The notes below the pieces were generated by a model that made no database searches, had not been told where the DNA came from, and saw only the letters and a list, made by a program, of their open reading frames with translations. This document shows positions 1 through 6,244 of a stretch of 9,113 bases of DNA, piece by piece; position 1 is the stretch's first letter, and each line of letters opens with the position of its first letter. Position numbers and translations under genes: made by a program. The stretch is from Clostridiaceae bacterium. GTDB taxonomy: Bacteria > Bacillota > Clostridia > DSM-8532. The DNA is taken from the NCBI GenBank assembly GCA_025361665.1, contig JANYKF010000506.1:1-9113 (forward strand), read 5' to 3'.

Positions 1-466
1 TCTCATGAACCGGCACCCGCATGCGTTTGAGCGGGCTCATCATGCGCTCGAGCCCGTCGGTCATGGACATCGGGGTCGTGGTCAGGGTCATGAGTGATGC
101 GATGATGACCAGGATGCACAGGCGGAAGAAAACCTTCACGCCCATCTGAAGCCCCTCGGCTGTGATGGCAAGCGGCCCCAGTTCCACCAGGACGCGCCCC
201 GGGATGAGAAACAGGTTGAGCAGGGTTGTGAAAGCCAGCAGGAACAACAAAGGCTTCAGCCCTTTCAGGGATTGGCGGACCGGCACCTGGCTGAGCTGAA
301 GCAGGGCAGCCGTCCATCCGGCCATCAGCATGTATTCCGGCCAGGAATCCATGAGGAAGACCAGTACCATGAACACGCCTGTCCAGCCAATCTTCGAACG
401 GGGATCCATCCGGTGCAGAACCGATGTCCCGGGGATATACTGGCCAAGGGTGATGTTGCCAATCAT
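1..466 (-). CDS. ecfT: EcfT, ECF transporter transmembrane component (3' end cut by window edge)
   Basis: EcfT is the membrane scaffold of energy-coupling-factor vitamin/metal importers; it links the two EcfA ATPases to interchangeable substrate-binding S components. I translated 155 residues before the window edge (a full protein is usually about 260-270). The N-terminus ITLGQYIPG (residues 5-13), LHRMDPRSKI (17-26), several hydrophobic stretches, and the block TTTPMSMTDGLERMM (129-143) followed by SPLKRMRVPVHE (144-155) are typical of the family. The XRX coupling motifs that contact the ATPases lie beyond the edge. The ATG is at 466-464 and overlaps the TGA of the upstream ATPase gene (ATGA), so the two are probably translationally coupled. 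A GAGGGGG ribosome-binding site lies 8 nt upstream, inside the end of the ATPase gene. Recognition is secure; the substrate cannot be told because EcfT in this locus is shared among many S components. Confidence 0.95.
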   Translation of the reverse strand, partial: MIGNITLGQYIPGTSVLHRMDPRSKIGWTGVFMVLVFLMDSWPEYMLMAGWTAALLQLSQVPVRQSLKGLKPLLFLLAFTTLLNLFLIPGRVLVELGPLAITAEGLQMGVKVFFRLCILVIIASLMTLTTTPMSMTDGLERMMSPLKRMRVPVHE

Positions 467-2313
467 GACGCATCCCCCTCTCCGGCCGACGCCGTTGCGG
501 CCGATGCCGTTGTGGCCGACGCCGTTGCGGCCGACGCCGTTGTGGCCGACGCCGTTGTGGCTGATTGCATGAACAGGACGGCCTCAGCCACGGTAAGAAC
601 CGACGGGAAGTGCCTGCCCAGCCTGTCGCCCGATTCCCGGAAGAAACGCGTGATGGCGGGAACATCAAGGTGCATGCGCGTCAATTCCTCCTGACGGGCG
701 AACACGTTGTGCGGGGTGCCAAGCATAGCCAGACGGCCATCCCTCAGCACGGCCACCCGGTCCGAAAAAGCGGCGATATCTTCCATGTTGTGGGATATGA
801 ACAGGATGGTTGTCCCCTCTTTCCGGTTGAGGTCTTTCAACAGGCGAAAAACCTCGCGGCTGCCCTTCGGGTCCAATCCGGCAGTCGGCTCATCGAGGAT
901 GAGGATGGCCGGTTCCATGACCAGCACGCCGGCTATGGCCGCGCGTCGCTTTTGACCGCCTGAAAGCTCGAAAGGAGATTTTTCGAGCATTTCCGGGGTG
1001 AGGGACAAAAGAGTCGCCACCTTTTGCACGCGCCTGTCCGTCTCATCCTTGGACAGGCCCATCTGCAGCAACCCGAATACGATGTCCTTGTAAACAGTTT
1101 CCTCAAACAGCTGATGCTCCGGATACTGGAAGATGAGCCCCACTTTTCTGCGGAGCGCCTTCAGGGATTTGGCGTCGACCCTCCTGCCTTCGACTTCCAG
1201 CGTGCCGGAAGTGGCCTTCAGCAATCCGTTCAGGTGCTGCACGAGTGTTGATTTCCCGGAGCCAGTATGCCCGATGATGCCAAGGACTTCGCCTTTCCGG
1301 ACGGACAGGGAGATGCCGTCCAAGGCCGTCCGCTCATACAGGGTACCCGGCATGTAGACATGCCGCAAATCTGTTACGCGGATGGCCGGGGCGTTCTCCA
1401 CAACGTCCGTGTCGACTTCCGCAGCCCCAGCGTGTTCCGCGACGGTGTCCCAAGAGGGGGAATGCGTCGCGAATACGCGGTCCATCATCTCGGCCGCTTC
1501 TCCCGGCAGCACCGGCAGCATGCCCTCATAAAGGCCCGCATCACGCAAGGCTTCCCCGAAAGCGGTCATCTGCGGCACATCCAGGCCGGCATCCCGCAAT
1601 ACGCCGGATTGCTGGAACACCTCACCGGGTGTTCCGGATATCAGCGTCCCCCCGGACTGCATCACCAGGACATGCTTCGCGCCAATGGCCTCTTCCATGT
1701 GATGCGTAATCAGGACAACGGTCATGCCGTGATCGCGGTGAAGGGACCGGATGGCTTCGAGCACTTCGAGCCTGCCTTCCGGATCGAGCATGGAAGTGGC
1801 TTCATCCAGCACGATGCATTTGGGTTTCATGGCCAGGATGCCCGCGATCGCGACCCTCTGCTTCTGCCCGCCGGACAGCATGTGAGGGGAATGCGTCAGA
1901 TAACTGCTCATGGCAACCGTCTCAAGCGCCTCGTCGACCCGATTGCGAATCTCCGGCTGTGGAATCCCAAGATTTTCAGGACCGAAGGCGACATCCTCCT
2001 CCACGGTCGTTGCGACAATCTGGTTGTCCGGATTCTGGAACACGACGCCCACGGTTCTGCGGATCTGCCAGAGATGCGTTTCATCGGATGTCTGAAGGCC
2101 ATCGATGACAACCGTTCCCTCTTTGGGCAGCAGAAGGGCGTTCATCAGCCTGGACAGCGTGGATTTCCCGGAACCGTTCTGCCCGAGGACGACCCAGAAA
2201 TCACCCTGGGAAATAGTCAGGCTCATGTCGGATACGGCCGGAACAGGCGGCGCATCCGGGATTTGGGAGGCATACCGGTATCCGGCGTGCTTCATGTCGA
2301 TGATCATGCTCAT
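463..2313 (-). CDS. Fused EcfA1-EcfA2 double ATPase of the ECF transporter
   Basis: Supplies ATP hydrolysis for an ECF-type importer on the inner face of the membrane. The 616 residues hold two complete ABC ATPase domains, normally separate proteins of about 280 residues. Domain 1 (about 1-260): Walker A GQNGSGKST 44-52, Q-loop Q93, LSGGQ 146-150, Walker B D170/E171, H-loop H204. Domain 2 (about 310-560): Walker A GHTGSGKST 348-356, Q-loop Q396 in FQYPEHQLF, LSGGQ 450-454, Walker B D474/E475, H508. Domain 1 resembles EcfA1 and domain 2 EcfA2, so the usual gene order is kept. A linker of about 45 residues, partly acidic, joins them. All catalytic motifs are intact in both halves. The C-terminus is a Ser/Ala/Thr tail (584-610) from a 15-bp tandem repeat. 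The ATG at 2313 gives MSMIIDMKHAGYRY, fitting the family start, but the AGGAG at 2326-2330 is 12 nt away, a long spacing; an in-frame CTG (2319-2317) would be better spaced. The gene follows an intrinsic terminator and overlaps ecfT by 4 nt. Confidence 0.95.
   Translation of the reverse strand: MSMIIDMKHAGYRYASQIPDAPPVPAVSDMSLTISQGDFWVVLGQNGSGKSTLSRLMNALLLPKEGTVVIDGLQTSDETHLWQIRRTVGVVFQNPDNQIVATTVEEDVAFGPENLGIPQPEIRNRVDEALETVAMSSYLTHSPHMLSGGQKQRVAIAGILAMKPKCIVLDEATSMLDPEGRLEVLEAIRSLHRDHGMTVVLITHHMEEAIGAKHVLVMQSGGTLISGTPGEVFQQSGVLRDAGLDVPQMTAFGEALRDAGLYEGMLPVLPGEAAEMMDRVFATHSPSWDTVAEHAGAAEVDTDVVENAPAIRVTDLRHVYMPGTLYERTALDGISLSVRKGEVLGIIGHTGSGKSTLVQHLNGLLKATSGTLEVEGRRVDAKSLKALRRKVGLIFQYPEHQLFEETVYKDIVFGLLQMGLSKDETDRRVQKVATLLSLTPEMLEKSPFELSGGQKRRAAIAGVLVMEPAILILDEPTAGLDPKGSREVFRLLKDLNRKEGTTILFISHNMEDIAAFSDRVAVLRDGRLAMLGTPHNVFARQEELTRMHLDVPAITRFFRESGDRLGRHFPSVLTVAEAVLFMQSATTASATTASAATASATTASAATASAGEGDAS
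485..559. repeat. 15-bp tandem repeat, five units, inside the 3' end of the ECF ATPase gene
   Basis: Five consecutive units of the form GCCGAYGCCGTTGYG (plus strand) occupy 485-499, 500-514, 515-529, 530-544 and 545-559, differing only by C/T changes at two or three positions. On the coding strand each unit gives five residues, SATTA or SAATA, forming the C-terminal tail of the fused ATPase. A degenerate sixth unit may follow at 560-574. Because the unit is a multiple of three, gain or loss of copies would change tail length without shifting the frame. The near identity of the units suggests recent expansion by slippage. Confidence 0.9.
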
Positions 2314-2332
2314 AATCAGCGGGAACTCCTGT

Positions 2333-2372
2333 AAAAAAAAGATGGAGAACAGACGTACGTCCGTTCTCCATC
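2333..2372 (-). terminator. Intrinsic terminator after rplQ
   Basis: On the minus strand a perfect 10-bp stem (GATGGAGAAC at 2341-2350 against GTTCTCCATC at 2363-2372) is extended, after one mismatch, by the self-complementary GACGTACGTC, and is followed directly by eight U residues (A-run 2333-2340 on the plus strand). This is a textbook rho-independent terminator for leftward transcription, ending the ribosomal operon after rplQ. The run of U ends only 19 nt before the ATG of the ECF ATPase gene, so the hairpin sits just upstream of that gene's ribosome-binding site. I see no good promoter between rplQ and the hairpin, so the ECF genes may depend on read-through or on a promoter inside rplQ. 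Confidence 0.9.
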
Positions 2373-2413
2373 CAGTCCGTTCCGACAGTTGGCTGTCATG
2401 CTTCTTTTCGAAT

Positions 2414-2944
2414 CTATTGCTTTGTCAGCTCAAGGATGACGACCGGTGCGCCGTCTCCGCGACGGGGTCCCAGTTTGTAAATGCGGGTGTATCCACCTTT
2501 GACATCCTTGAATTTCGGTCCGATTTCATTCATCAGCTTATTGGTCATGCTGATGGCATTTCCGTTCTCATCATGCACGCGATACATCCAGTTCATCATG
2601 TTCCGGCGCGCAGCCAACCGGGTAGCCGCATCCACCTGGCGCAGATCCTGTTTCTTCACGCGTTCTATGACCTGATACTTGCGTCCGTTCTTGGATGTTA
2701 CGGTCTTGTAGGATTTGTAGCCCTTGCTGTCGGTTACCGGCGCACTGACGGTGACTGACTTCGATGTGAAGTTGTCACACTCGGTCACAGCAAGCGTAAT
2801 GAGCTTCTCGGCGATATTCTTGACTTCCTTGGCGCGGGTTTCCGTGGTTTCGATCTTACCGTAATGGATCAAAGAAGTGACCAGCCCCTTCAGCATGGCC
2901 TTTCGCTGATCGGTCGGCCGTCCGAGCTTCCTCTGTGTCGGCAT
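2414..2944 (-). CDS. rplQ: 50S ribosomal protein L17, long form with internal insertion
   Basis: L17 is a large-subunit ribosomal protein near the exit of the peptide tunnel. The N-terminal block [19 protein letters not shown] (5-23) with [12 protein letters not shown] (31-42) and the C-terminal block [18 protein letters not shown] (150-167) are diagnostic. At 176 residues it is clearly longer than the usual 115-130. The extra length lies between about residues 53 and 107, a charged Lys/Ser/Thr/Val-rich segment containing TECDN and [19 protein letters not shown], before the core resumes at [11 protein letters not shown]. From memory, long L17 forms with an insertion at this place occur in some Clostridia. 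The ATG at 2944 has GGGAGG about 7 nt upstream. It is the last gene of the alpha operon, 167 bp after rpoA, and is followed by a strong terminator. Confidence 0.96.
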   Translation of the reverse strand: MPTQRKLGRPTDQRKAMLKGLVTSLIHYGKIETTETRAKEVKNIAEKLITLAVTECDNFTSKSVTVSAPVTDSKGYKSYKTVTSKNGRKYQVIERVKKQDLRQVDAATRLAARRNMMNWMYRVHDENGNAISMTNKLMNEIGPKFKDVKGGYTRIYKLGPRRGDGAPVVILELTKQ

Positions 2945-3031
2945 TGTATTCCCTCCCTTGAATCAATCTCTGCTGTTTCTGATTTGGGCAGATTTCGCAT
3001 TTTTTTGCTTGAAACACCAGCAAGACCTGTG

Positions 3032-3075
3032 AATGCGCCAGCATCCCTGCGATTATGGATTTCATCCGGCGCATT
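3032..3075. repeat. Inverted repeat in the rpoA-rplQ spacer
   Basis: The 167-bp rpoA-rplQ gap (2945-3111) contains a perfect 8-bp inverted repeat, AATGCGCC at 3032-3039 and GGCGCATT at 3068-3075, enclosing 28 nt that hold a smaller GGAT/ATCC hairpin. No U-run follows the structure on the minus strand, so it is not an intrinsic terminator. Nearer rpoA there is a weak 5-bp stem, AGCTG-AAAA-CGGCT, followed by UUUA, which could be a marginal terminator. I see no convincing promoter for rplQ. The role is unknown; mRNA stabilisation or processing is possible. Confidence 0.45.
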
Positions 3076-3111
3076 TACACGATAAAAGCCGTTTTCAGCT
3101 CCCGTTCGGGA

Positions 3112-4059
3112 TCATTCCTCCGTCAGTGCGAGCGACAGACCCATGGCCTCAAGCTTCTGCACGACTTCTTCCAATGACTTGCGGCCCAGGTTGCGGACCT
3201 TCATCATGTCATCCTCGGTTTTGTTGGTCAAATCCTCCACCGTATTGATGCCGGCGCGTTTCAGGCAGTTGTATGAGCGTACGGAGAGATCCAGTTCCTC
3301 GATCGTCATCTCCAGAATCTTGTCCCGGGCCGGTTCGCCCTTCTCAACGAGAATTTCCGAATGACGTCCCTTGTCGTTGAGGTTGATGAACAGGTTCAGG
3401 TGATCGCTGAGGATTTTAGCCCCCCGGCTGATGGCTTCCTCGGGCGTGAGGCTTCCATCCGTCCACACCTCCATGGTCAGCCGGTCGTAGTCGGTCACTT
3501 GTCCGACACGGGTGTTGTCCACGACATAGTTGACTTTCATGCACGGCGTGTAGATGGAGTCGATCGGAATGATTCCAATCGGCTGGTTCGGTGATTTGTT
3601 CTTGTCGGCGGACACATAGCCGCGTCCATGGTTCACCGCAATCTCCATGAAAAAGCGGTTGCTTCCCGAGATGGTCGCGATGTGCAGGTCTGGATTGAGA
3701 ATCTCCACGTCCGCGTCCATCTTGATATCGCCGGCCTTGATCTCGCCTTCGCCCTCGTAGTCGATGTACAGGGTCTTCGCCTCATCGCTGTAAAGCTTGA
3801 GGCGAAGTCCTTTCATGTTCAGGATGATTTCCGTCACATCCTCGACGACGCCGGGAACCGTTGAAAATTCATGAAGCACCCCGTCGATTTTAATCGACGT
3901 GACCGCCGCGCCGGGCAGCGAGGAAAGGAGTATCCGGCGGAGCGAGTTGCCCAGCGTGATGCCATAGCCCCGTTCCAGCGGTTCCACCACGAACTTCCCG
4001 TAAGAGTTGTTCCCGGAGGTTTCCACACATTCGATCCTCGGCTTTTCAATATCGATCAT
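3112..4059 (-). CDS. rpoA: DNA-directed RNA polymerase subunit alpha
   Basis: Alpha dimerises to nucleate RNA polymerase assembly and contacts upstream promoter DNA and activators. The 315 residues match the family length. The N-terminal domain (about 1-230) shows [20 protein letters not shown] (23-42), the core dimerisation and assembly block. A flexible linker (about 230-248) leads to the C-terminal domain, with [20 protein letters not shown] (252-271) and the helix-hairpin-helix [11 protein letters not shown] (289-299). R261, N264, K267, G292, K294 and S295 align with E. coli UP-element-binding residues R265, N268, K271, G296, K298 and S299, so DNA contact should be intact. The ATG at 4059 has an excellent AAGGAGG 8 nt upstream. 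The gene lies 81 bp after rpsD and 167 bp before rplQ, in the normal alpha-operon position. Confidence 0.99.
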   Translation of the reverse strand: MIDIEKPRIECVETSGNNSYGKFVVEPLERGYGITLGNSLRRILLSSLPGAAVTSIKIDGVLHEFSTVPGVVEDVTEIILNMKGLRLKLYSDEAKTLYIDYEGEGEIKAGDIKMDADVEILNPDLHIATISGSNRFFMEIAVNHGRGYVSADKNKSPNQPIGIIPIDSIYTPCMKVNYVVDNTRVGQVTDYDRLTMEVWTDGSLTPEEAISRGAKILSDHLNLFINLNDKGRHSEILVEKGEPARDKILEMTIEELDLSVRSYNCLKRAGINTVEDLTNKTEDDMMKVRNLGRKSLEEVVQKLEAMGLSLALTEE

Positions 4060-4097
4060 CAGTCAACCCTCCTTGGGTTCCATCGTCTGCACGAGTG

Positions 4098-4137
4098 CGG
4101 GAGCCATGTCCATGACTCCTGGCACCGGTTGCTCCCG
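4098..4137. repeat. Inverted repeat in the rpsD-rpoA spacer
   Basis: The 81-bp gap between rpsD and rpoA holds a perfect 7-bp GC-rich inverted repeat, CGGGAGC at 4098-4104 and GCTCCCG at 4131-4137, starting 4 nt after the rpsD stop codon in the direction of transcription. The 26-nt loop contains further short complementarity (GCCA/TGGC) that would compete with the outer stem. No U-run follows on the minus strand, so it is not an intrinsic terminator. It could set the ratio of rpsD to rpoA expression or protect the upstream 3' end; this is inference. Confidence 0.45.
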
Positions 4138-4140
4138 TCA

Positions 4141-4767
4141 TCACTTGGAGTAGAGTTCGACGATGAGGTGCTCCTGGACGGGCAGATCGACGTCATCCCT
4201 TGCGGGTAGTGCCACCACTCTGCCTTTGAGGTTTTCCTGATCGACTTCGATCCACTTTGGAACGACCTTGGAACCGGTTATGTCGAGAATTTCCTTGAAT
4301 CGCGGAGATTTCCTGCTCTTCTCGCAAACCTCGATCGCCTCGCCGACCTTCGTCAGATAGGACGGGATGTTGACCCGTTTGCCGTTGATCTCGAAGTGGC
4401 CGTGCGTGACCAATTGGCGTGATTCCGCCCTGGTGGTGCCAAAGCCCATGCGATACACGACATTGTCCAGACGCGTCTCAAGCAATTGCAGCAGCACCTC
4501 GCCGGTGATGCCCTTCTTGCTGTCTGCGATTTCAAAATACTTGCGGAACTGGCTTTCCAGAATCCCGTAGAAACGTTTTGCCTTCTGCTTTTCACGGAGC
4601 TGAACGCCGTACTCGGACAGTTTCTTCTTGGCTGCGCCGTGCTGACCGGGTGCGTAGGCCCGTCTGCTGAGCGCACATTTGCCGCCATAACACCTTTCGC
4701 CCTTGAGGAACAGCTTCTGTCCCTCGCGACGGCAAAGCCTGCATGATGAACCTGTATATCTTGCCAT
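4141..4767 (-). CDS. rpsD: 30S ribosomal protein S4, zinc-binding form
   Basis: S4 is a primary 16S rRNA-binding protein that nucleates assembly of the 30S body, and in several bacteria represses its own operon. The 208 residues match the family length. The N-terminus holds a four-cysteine zinc site, C9-X2-C12-X13-C26-X4-C31, marking the C+ form; zinc-independent paralogs lack these cysteines. The S4 RNA-binding domain spans about 98-158, with [11 protein letters not shown] (99-109) and [20 protein letters not shown] (116-135). The ATG at 4767 has GGAGG about 11 nt upstream, overlapping the end of rpsK. It lies 17 bp after rpsK, so the two are surely co-transcribed. S4 from this gene is the natural candidate to bind the structured rpmJ-rpsM spacer described separately, by analogy with the E. 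coli alpha operon. Confidence 0.99.
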   Translation of the reverse strand: MARYTGSSCRLCRREGQKLFLKGERCYGGKCALSRRAYAPGQHGAAKKKLSEYGVQLREKQKAKRFYGILESQFRKYFEIADSKKGITGEVLLQLLETRLDNVVYRMGFGTTRAESRQLVTHGHFEINGKRVNIPSYLTKVGEAIEVCEKSRKSPRFKEILDITGSKVVPKWIEVDQENLKGRVVALPARDDVDLPVQEHLIVELYSK

Positions 4768-4784
4768 GGATTCCTACACCTCCG

Positions 4785-5183
4785 TCAAACTCTTCTTCTC
4801 TTGGGCGGTCTGCAGCCGTTGTGCGGGATCGGGGTGACATCCTTGATCAGGTTCACTTCGAGCCCCGCAGCCTGCAATGCGCGAATGGCCGCTTCACGTC
4901 CGGAACCCGGACCCTTCACGTAAACCGAGACCAGGCGGAGGCCATGTTCCATGGCGGCCCGGGCGGCGGTTTCCGCTGCTTGTTGTGCGGCAAACGGCGT
5001 GCTCTTCTTGGAGCCGCGGAATCCGAGTCCACCGGCGCTGGCCCATGAGAGCGCATTCCCCATCGTATCCGTCAGGGTTACAATGGTATTATTAAAGGAG
5101 GAACGGATATGGGCGGCTCCCCGCTCGATATTCTTTTTCTCCTTTTTCTTCCTGGATCTTCTGACAACTTTTCCTGCAGCCAT
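4785..5183 (-). CDS. rpsK: 30S ribosomal protein S11
   Basis: S11 sits on the platform of the 30S subunit and contacts the mRNA exit region near the Shine-Dalgarno helix. The 132 residues contain the family blocks [17 protein letters not shown] (23-39), [18 protein letters not shown] (54-71) and the C-terminal [13 protein letters not shown] (120-132). The start is very basic ([12 protein letters not shown]), as usual. The ATG at 5183 is preceded by GGGAGGT about 11 nt upstream, lying within the 19-bp gap after rpsM. Length, start and surroundings are ordinary for the family. Confidence 0.99.
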   Translation of the reverse strand: MAAGKVVRRSRKKKEKKNIERGAAHIRSSFNNTIVTLTDTMGNALSWASAGGLGFRGSKKSTPFAAQQAAETAARAAMEHGLRLVSVYVKGPGSGREAAIRALQAAGLEVNLIKDVTPIPHNGCRPPKRRRV

Positions 5184-5202
5184 TATGCGATCGACCTCCC
5201 GC

Positions 5203-5571
5203 TTACTTCTTCTTGTTCGCTATGGTCTTCCTTGGGCCCTTGCGGGTTCTGGCGTTCGTTTTCGTCCGCTGGCCACGAACCGGAAGACCCATCCTGTGAC
5301 GCATGCCACGATAGCAGCGGATTTCCACCAGCCGCTTGATATTGAGCGCGGTTTCACGGCGCAGGTCACCTTCCACGGTGTAGGACTTCTCAATCTTGTC
5401 ACGCAGCTTGGTGATCTCCTCATCGGTCAGTTCCCGGACACGCGTGTCCGGACTGATGCCGGTTTCACTGAGGATCTCGTTCGAACGGGTCCTGCCGATA
5501 CCGAAGATATAGGTCAGGCCGATTTCCACTCTTTTTTCCCTTGGCAAGTCAACTCCTGCTATACGAGCCAA
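5203..5571 (-). CDS. rpsM: 30S ribosomal protein S13 (TTG start)
   Basis: S13 lies in the head of the 30S subunit and contacts the P-site tRNA and the 50S subunit bridge. I place the start at the TTG 5571-5569, giving a 122-residue protein beginning [15 protein letters not shown], the near-invariant S13 N-terminus. Longer readings, up to a GTG at 5760, would add 63 residues with no family match. GGAGGTG lies 7 nt before this TTG. Other conserved blocks are [10 protein letters not shown] (18-27), [17 protein letters not shown] (87-103) and the basic tail [10 protein letters not shown]. It is the first gene of the alpha operon and is separated from rpmJ by an unusually long structured gap of 262 bp. 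A weak initiation codon next to a structured leader is compatible with translational control, which is inference. Confidence 0.97.
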   Translation of the reverse strand: MARIAGVDLPREKRVEIGLTYIFGIGRTRSNEILSETGISPDTRVRELTDEEITKLRDKIEKSYTVEGDLRRETALNIKRLVEIRCYRGMRHRMGLPVRGQRTKTNARTRKGPRKTIANKKK

Positions 5572-5833
5572 TTTCCTGCACCTCCGATAATACTCACCAT
5601 GCAAGGCATGATGCGGGCTGCTTCGCCCTGGTTTTGCTACTTGCGGTTTCCCCCGTTGCCGGCGCAATTGATACGCCCAGGATGGAGTTCCTTGTTCCAG
5701 ACGATGCTCTATGTAAAGATTGTTCCGGTTAAACCGGGGTTTCGCCCCGGCCAGCCGCACCTTCCCAATCCTTTTCTTCCTGTTTCCGTTTGTCTTTCGG
5801 CGGACGGCTCCGCCGGGACCTGCGCCAGGGTCA
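5572..5833 (-). promoter_or_regulatory. Structured rpmJ-rpsM spacer, candidate alpha-operon leader
   Basis: This 262-bp gap has no credible gene but is dense in inverted repeats readable on the transcript: a 7-bp stem CGGCGGA/TCCGCCG (5798-5815, 18 nt after the rpmJ stop); a 6-bp stem CCGGGG/CCCCGG (5734-5750); an overlapping alternative 5-bp stem CCGGT/ACCGG (5725-5737) that shares bases with the previous one so both cannot form; a 4-bp GGGC/GCCC stem (5615-5628); and an 8-bp stem with one G-U pair (5595-5613) ending 9 nt before the rpsM ribosome-binding site. None has a proper U-tract. No good -35/-10 pair was found. In E. coli, S4 binds a pseudoknot at this very place before rpsM; homology is not shown here, only position and structure density. 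Confidence 0.45.
5579..5585 (-). promoter_or_regulatory. Ribosome-binding site deciding the rpsM TTG start
   Basis: GGAGGTG on the minus strand lies 7 nt upstream of the TTG at 5571-5569. This spacing is ideal and, with the following MARIAGVDL sequence, fixes the TTG as the rpsM start rather than any upstream GTG. Confidence 0.9.
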
Positions 5834-5947
5834 TCATCCCTGTCTCTGCTTGTGCTTGGGCGTGACGCAAATCACCATGACCCGGCCTTTTCTGCGGATG
5901 ATCTTGCATTTTTCACATATCTTCTTGACAGACGGCTTGACTTTCAT
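5834..5947 (-). CDS. rpmJ: 50S ribosomal protein L36, zinc-ribbon form
   Basis: L36 is the smallest large-subunit protein, a zinc ribbon packed against 23S rRNA. The 37 residues begin [14 protein letters not shown] and end HKQRQG. The zinc ligands C11, C14, C27 and H32 are all present, so this is the C+ form. The reading frame is open further upstream (to 6037) but that part has no family match; the ATG at 5947 gives exactly the canonical length and has GGGGGA about 8 nt upstream. It lies 61 bp after infA and 262 bp before rpsM, the latter gap being unusually long. Confidence 0.97.
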   Translation of the reverse strand: MKVKPSVKKICEKCKIIRRKGRVMVICVTPKHKQRQG

Positions 5948-6008
5948 TTTGGATTTCCCCCATTCATTTGCTCTTGCACTTTCAGAAACATCGCGGTCGC
6001 CTGGTTGA

Positions 6009-6242
6009 TTACTTCGCTCGCCACGTGATGCGTCCACGGGTCAAATCGTATGTGGACATTTCCACCGTCACCCGGTCGCCGGGCAGGATGCGGATATAGT
6101 TCATGCGCAGCTTGCCGGAGATGTGCGCGAGGATTTCGATGCCATTGGGCAGCTTCACCCGGAACATGGCATTCGGCAGCGCTTCCTGGACAACGCCTTC
6201 GAGTTCGATGATATCTTCCTTGTTGCTGGTATCCTTAGCCAA
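6009..6242 (-). CDS. infA: Translation initiation factor IF-1 (TTG start)
   Basis: IF-1 binds the ribosomal A site during initiation and assists IF-2 and IF-3. It is an OB-fold protein; the conserved run [15 protein letters not shown] (20-34), [20 protein letters not shown] (39-58) and [11 protein letters not shown] (65-75) are unmistakable. I place the start at TTG 6242-6240, giving [16 protein letters not shown] and 77 residues; family members usually have 71-73, so the N-terminus carries a few extra residues (DTSN). Another in-frame TTG two codons upstream (6248) directly abuts the GGAGG sequence and cannot be used, while 6242 has the ribosome-binding site 6-7 nt away. The upstream KOW gene ends 2 nt before this start, implying translational coupling. 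Confidence 0.97.
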   Translation of the reverse strand: MAKDTSNKEDIIELEGVVQEALPNAMFRVKLPNGIEILAHISGKLRMNYIRILPGDRVTVEMSTYDLTRGRITWRAK

Positions 6243-6244
6243 AC

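Noticed and set aside
485..559. Possible CRISPR array or intergenic VNTR
   Set aside because: Units are contiguous with no spacers and lie within a coding frame; it is a coding tandem repeat.
3..668. Minus-strand open frame of 221 codons with repeated PQRRR units
   Set aside because: It overlaps ecfT and the ATPase tail in another frame; the arginine repeats are only the 15-bp repeat read out of frame. The correct frames match EcfT and EcfA.
1267..2334. Plus-strand open frame of 355 codons
   Set aside because: Antisense to the conserved first and second ATPase domains; no family match or ribosome-binding site. GC-rich coding sequence often leaves such shadows.
3000..3006. T-run on the plus strand as a terminator
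   Set aside because: No stable GC-rich hairpin precedes it on the plus strand and no plus-strand gene needs termination.
5734..5750. CCGGGG/CCCCGG hairpin as an intrinsic terminator
   Set aside because: It is followed only by UUUAACC on the minus strand, too short a U-tract; better viewed as part of a structured leader.
5572..5760. N-terminal extension of rpsM to a GTG at 5760
   Set aside because: The extra 63 residues have no match to S13, the GTG lacks a spaced ribosome-binding site, and the TTG at 5571 has a perfect one and yields the canonical N-terminus.
4951..5865. Plus-strand open frame of 304 codons
   Set aside because: Antisense to rpsK, rpsM and the structured spacer; no recognisable protein motif.
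5948..6037. Upstream extension of rpmJ to 6037
   Set aside because: The added 30 residues lie across the infA stop and have no L36 similarity; the ATG at 5947 gives the exact family length.
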